In this document: positions 5,974-8,724 of the stretch, in pieces
How positions within the stretch are numbered: position 1 is the first letter of the stretch
Layout of the letters: each line of letters begins with the position of its first letter
Assembly (NCBI GenBank): GCA_017468215.1
Contig: JAFUJG010000255.1
Coordinates: 1 to 8,724, forward strand
Direction: 5' to 3'
Length of the DNA: 8,724 bases
From: Clostridia bacterium
GTDB taxonomy: Bacteria; Bacillota; Clostridia; UMGS1883
Position numbers and translations under genes: made by a program
Notes under the pieces: generated by a model
Told to the model about the DNA's origin: nothing
The model's input: only the letters and a program-made list of their open reading frames with translations
The model's database searches: none

Positions 5974-7642
5974 CAGCTATCGACTCCTTCAATTTAGAAA
6001 GTGCAATTTTTGTTTCGGCGGCAGTTTCGCCCAAGAGAGATGCAATTTCCTGAACAATACGCATCTGCTTTTCAACAACCTTGTCTGCAACCTCAACTGT
6101 CTGACGGCTTATGGATTCTTTCTTTTCTCGCTCCTTTTCCTCGTCGGTAACATCACGCAGTATGGCAACAAGCATTCTTGCAGCTTCATCGTATACTATG
6201 GTCTGGTCGGTATATTTTTTGTATTCTGCAAGGTACACTCTCTTATTGCGTATATCACGGTGAGTACTCAGCACCTCTACAAAATCCCTCGGGTCAAGTA
6301 TACGTATAACAGGCTCGCCTAAAATGTCGGATGCATATCTTACGTTAAGCATCTTTCGTGCGGCCTCGTTAATCTGCTGAACCTCTAAGCTCTCATTAAG
6401 TGCAATAAGTCCGTTAGGGGTATTTTTAACTATTGTATCGGAAAAGCTTTCAGCCTTGTCCTTTAAGAAGGGCAGACACATGCTTATTTCAGCCTTGCCC
6501 TGGCATACGGCAACAGCCTTGTCACGGCAGGTGTTATAGCCGCAAAGACCGCAGTTAAGCTCATCGCTTGCCTTAAACTTACCCATCTGCTTTAATACAG
6601 CCATAATCTCATCCTCAGATGGCTTATTCACCCCGGAGGCAATATAGTCAAAGGTTTTTCTTATTTCAAAGCTGGGAGGCTGATTCACCTCAAAGTCCTC
6701 ACTTCCGGCGTAGTTCTTTACGGCAACATAATCAGTAACAGGCGAATAGTTCTTATCTCCCATGGCGGGTCCGTTTACGCATCCGCCGTTGCAGGCAGAC
6801 ATTTCGATAAAACATTTTGTTAACCTGCCTTCTTCAATTTCCCTAAGTGCGTTCATGCAGTTTTCAACGCCGTCAATGGCAACGTATTCGTATCCGGGAG
6901 CGTTGCAGTCCATAGTTTTTAAAATACCGCCTGTAACAGGGAAAAACCTTGCACGGCTCTTTTCGTAGGAGTCAATATCCTTTTCAAGAGTTATATTTTC
7001 GTCTCTAAGCCACTCCTCCAGTTCCTCAAAGGTGAGGGCAGCATCAATAAAGTCGCCGCAAATATCCGCCTCGTCCTTTTTTGCAATACAAGGGCCTATA
7101 AATACAACCTTTGCGTCAGGATAACGCTTTTTTATAGCCTCGCCGTGAGCCTGCATAGGGCTGAGAACATCAGCAAGGTACATAAGTGCCTTGGGAAAAT
7201 ACTTCTGTATAAGTAAATTAATGCTGTGACAGCAGGAGGAAATTAAAATTTCTCTGTCTTCTTCACGGAGCATTCTTTCATATTCGTTCTTTACAACTGT
7301 TGCACCGATTGCAGTTTCTTCATCGTCGGTGAAGCCGAGCTTTTTTAAAGCCTCTGCCATTTTTTCAATGCCCACCGACTTGAACTTCGTAATAAAGGAC
7401 GGTGCTATGCTTGCAATAACAGGGCTTCCTGACTGAATAAGCACCCTTACCTTTTCTACCTCGCTTACAACAACCTTTGCATCCTGGGGGCATACGGCAT
7501 AGCATCTGCCGCAAAGGATACATTCGCTGTCGATAATATGAGCCTGGTTTCCGGAAAAACGGATAGCCTTCACAGGACAGTTACGGATACATTTATAGCA
7601 ATTTTTACAGTTGCTTTTCTTTGATATCATACAGCTTGACAT
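5966..7642 (-). CDS. hydS: Putative sensory [FeFe]-hydrogenase with PAS domain (HydS, group C-like)
   Basis: The 558 residues read as a redox/H2 sensor. Two ferredoxin motifs (C12-x2-C-x2-C-x3-C22 and C41-x2-C-x2-C-x3-C51) precede an H-cluster domain with SSCCHS (C137/C138), FIGPCIAKKDEA (C185) and EMSACNGGCVNGP (C284, C288). A further [4Fe-4S] motif, CGLCGYNTC with C380/C389 (364-389), leads into a PAS domain (about 400-497) and a charged C-terminal helix or coiled coil (about 498-558). There is no kinase or cyclase domain, so output must pass to a partner. The phosphatase gene overlapping its 3' end by 8 nt is the obvious candidate. The cluster ligands are all present, but the usual L1 Pro is His, L2 Met is Gly and L3 Met is Ser, which suits a sensor better than a fast catalyst. 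The start has GAAGGGAAG upstream and lies 19 nt after the preceding gene. The symbol hydS reflects architecture, not proven function. Confidence 0.87.
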   Translation of the reverse strand: MSSCMISKKSNCKNCYKCIRNCPVKAIRFSGNQAHIIDSECILCGRCYAVCPQDAKVVVSEVEKVRVLIQSGSPVIASIAPSFITKFKSVGIEKMAEALKKLGFTDDEETAIGATVVKNEYERMLREEDREILISSCCHSINLLIQKYFPKALMYLADVLSPMQAHGEAIKKRYPDAKVVFIGPCIAKKDEADICGDFIDAALTFEELEEWLRDENITLEKDIDSYEKSRARFFPVTGGILKTMDCNAPGYEYVAIDGVENCMNALREIEEGRLTKCFIEMSACNGGCVNGPAMGDKNYSPVTDYVAVKNYAGSEDFEVNQPPSFEIRKTFDYIASGVNKPSEDEIMAVLKQMGKFKASDELNCGLCGYNTCRDKAVAVCQGKAEISMCLPFLKDKAESFSDTIVKNTPNGLIALNESLEVQQINEAARKMLNVRYASDILGEPVIRILDPRDFVEVLSTHRDIRNKRVYLAEYKKYTDQTIVYDEAARMLVAILRDVTDEEKEREKKESISRQTVEVADKVVEKQMRIVQEIASLLGETAAETKIALSKLKESIADE

Positions 7643-7661
7643 AAAGCCTACTTCCCTTCAA

Positions 7662-7907
7662 TCAGATTTTTACAAGAACCTTTTCACGGAAAAACTCCTT
7701 AAAGCTCTCGGGTGTAATGCCTGTATAGGTTTCATCATCTATAATCACAGTAACACCCTCACGGTTACATTTACCTGTGCAGAAGCTACCTGCAAGGGTA
7801 ATTTCTGCATCTAAATCGTGAGCTTCGATGGCTGCCTTAAACTTTTCAACAAGCTCATATGAGCCCTTCAAATGACATGAGCTGCCTATACAAATCTGAA
7901 TAATCAT
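7662..7907 (-). CDS. Small [2Fe-2S] thioredoxin-fold ferredoxin (NuoE/HydC-like), copy 2
   Basis: This is an 81-residue cytosolic electron carrier of the thioredoxin-like [2Fe-2S] family, equivalent to the C-terminal domain of NuoE or the HydC subunit of multimeric hydrogenases. The four ligands are seen as C-x4-C in CIGSSCHLKGS and C-x3-C in GSFCTGKC. The N-terminal helical part of full NuoE is absent. It is about 48% identical by eye to the gene just upstream, indicating tandem duplication. Its ATG overlaps the upstream stop by 4 nt (ATGA), so translation is probably coupled. It ends 19 nt before the sensory hydrogenase gene. It likely passes electrons to or from one of the operon's hydrogenases, but the partner cannot be told from sequence. 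Confidence 0.88.
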   Translation of the reverse strand: MIIQICIGSSCHLKGSYELVEKFKAAIEAHDLDAEITLAGSFCTGKCNREGVTVIIDDETYTGITPESFKEFFREKVLVKI

Positions 7908-8143
7908 ATTTTCTTTAAAACCTCGCTATTAAAAAAGTTTTCAGCAGTATCGGGTGTTACAGAGTAAATCTGTCCGTCAATTTCAAGGCACACGCCGTCA
8001 CGGCAGCTGCCCAGGCAAAATGTTCCGCCCAGCTCTACCTTATCCTGCACGCCTTTTTCTTCAATAAGTCTTTTAAAGGTTTCCACAACTTCACGTGAGC
8101 CCTTAACGTGGCACGAGCTTCCTATGCATACTGTAATTTTCAT
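7904..8143 (-). CDS. Small [2Fe-2S] thioredoxin-fold ferredoxin (NuoE/HydC-like), copy 1
   Basis: The 79-residue protein carries the same [2Fe-2S] ligand pattern as its neighbour: CIGSSCHVKGS (C-x4-C) near the N-terminus and GTFCLGSC (C-x3-C) in the middle. It is a stand-alone version of the NuoE/HydC cluster domain and has an extra Cys after the second pair (GVC). AAGGAG lies about 10 nt before the ATG, the clearest ribosome binding site in the operon. It follows the phosphotransferase gene by 21 nt and overlaps the next gene by 4 nt. A role in electron transfer for the hydrogenases encoded downstream is inferred from gene order. No NuoF-like flavin/NADH subunit is in the window. Confidence 0.88.
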   Translation of the reverse strand: MKITVCIGSSCHVKGSREVVETFKRLIEEKGVQDKVELGGTFCLGSCRDGVCLEIDGQIYSVTPDTAENFFNSEVLKKI

Positions 8144-8164
8144 TTTCCAAATCTCCTTATTTAA

Positions 8165-8724
8165 TCAAAAATCAGTTTTTTCAATCCATTCCAAAAGCAA
8201 GTTTTTATCTGCCTCTTTAACATCCACACTCATTGCAGCCGCAACAATGGGGAACCACTTATAAACGTATTCCTTCGCCTGGCCGCTTTTTTCCAAATAC
8301 AGACTAAGGTATTTATCTGCCATGTCCTTTTTGCCTGCAAGCCTCATATACAGACAGGTTCTCACAACGTCAGCAGGAGCATTGCCCTGGGCTGCATGAG
8401 ACCAGTCGATTATATAAATTTTTCCGTCCTCGGCAAGTGTCACGTTTGAAGGTGTAAAGTCACCGTGACAAATCTTTAATCTGCTGGGCATTTCCAGTAT
8501 CTTGCGGTGCAGGTCAAACCTTGTAATTGCATCAAGCTCACTTTCCATAATTTTGCTTGTAAGCTTGTCATTAAGCCTGTTCATAATACGGCAGGGCTTT
8601 GAAAAAATCTCCATATGCAAATCAACCATTTTTTCAAGGTATTCGTCTGTTTTTTCGGGGTTTTCCTCCATAAGCTGTTCAAAGGTCTTACCTGTTATGT
8701 ATTCAGATACAATCGACCATTTTC
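8165..8724 (-). CDS. APH/choline-kinase-like phosphotransferase (5' end beyond window)
   Basis: This is the C-terminal part of a small-molecule kinase of the aminoglycoside phosphotransferase / choline kinase superfamily. The reading frame stays open to the window edge (…KWSIVSEYITGKTFEQL before the internal Met at 8671), so the true start lies outside. ICHGDFTPSN carries the Brenner-type HGDxxxxN catalytic Asp and metal-binding Asn. IIDWSHA corresponds to the metal-binding Asp motif. The N-terminal lobe with the ATP-binding lysine is not in view. It ends 21 nt before the first [2Fe-2S] gene on the same strand, so it may share the operon. The substrate is unknown and drug resistance should not be assumed; most such genes in anaerobe chromosomes are housekeeping or uncharacterised kinases. 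Confidence 0.85.
   Translation of the reverse strand, partial: KWSIVSEYITGKTFEQLMEENPEKTDEYLEKMVDLHMEIFSKPCRIMNRLNDKLTSKIMESELDAITRFDLHRKILEMPSRLKICHGDFTPSNVTLAEDGKIYIIDWSHAAQGNAPADVVRTCLYMRLAGKKDMADKYLSLYLEKSGQAKEYVYKWFPIVAAAMSVDVKEADKNLLLEWIEKTDF

Noticed and set aside
8669..8671. ATG at 8671 as the start of the phosphotransferase
   Set aside because: The frame is open further upstream to the window edge with family-like sequence (VSEYITGKTFEQL), so this Met is internal.

Overview
The window looks like chromosomal DNA of a strictly anaerobic, low-to-moderate GC clostridial Firmicute. The reasons are two different [FeFe]-hydrogenase-type proteins, a SpoIIE-type phosphatase, ferredoxin-like subunits, AGGAG-type ribosome binding sites and short intergenic gaps. 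The exact taxon cannot be read from the sequence alone. No rRNA, tRNA, CRISPR array, transposase or phage gene was seen.

Left part (1-2484): a LysR-type regulator on the minus strand, missing only its last residues at the window edge, is divergent from a sodium:amino-acid (AGCS) symporter on the plus strand. The 151-bp gap holds a good promoter for the symporter and a matching one facing the other way for lysR. The two share one palindromic -10 element. A perfect 7-bp inverted repeat with a LysR-type ATC-N9-GAT core is centred about 65 bp upstream of the predicted symporter start point. The regulator therefore very likely controls the transporter and itself. A strong terminator closes the symporter gene.

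Middle (2439-3337): a promoter whose -10 lies in the loop of that terminator probably drives a single-gene unit for an iron-sulfur-flavoprotein-like NAD(P)H/FMN oxidoreductase. A symmetrical, probably bidirectional terminator follows. Next comes a compact run of hairpins separated by CGATAT words. The last hairpin overlaps the stop codon of the converging hydrogenase gene.

Right part (3320-8724, all minus strand): an apparent operon reads, in order of transcription, an APH/choline-kinase-like phosphotransferase (5' end outside the window), two tandem paralogous small [2Fe-2S] thioredoxin-fold proteins, a PAS-containing putative sensory [FeFe]-hydrogenase (HydS, group C-like), a SpoIIE/PP2C phosphatase, and a second [FeFe]-hydrogenase of the group B type. 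Start/stop overlaps (4 and 8 nt) and short gaps indicate co-transcription and translational coupling. The likely logic is that HydS senses H2 or redox state and passes this through its PAS/coiled-coil tail to the phosphatase, which adjusts hydrogen metabolism. The small [2Fe-2S] proteins would supply electron transfer. This working model is inference from domain content and gene order. The phosphatase substrate and any partner kinase are not visible here.
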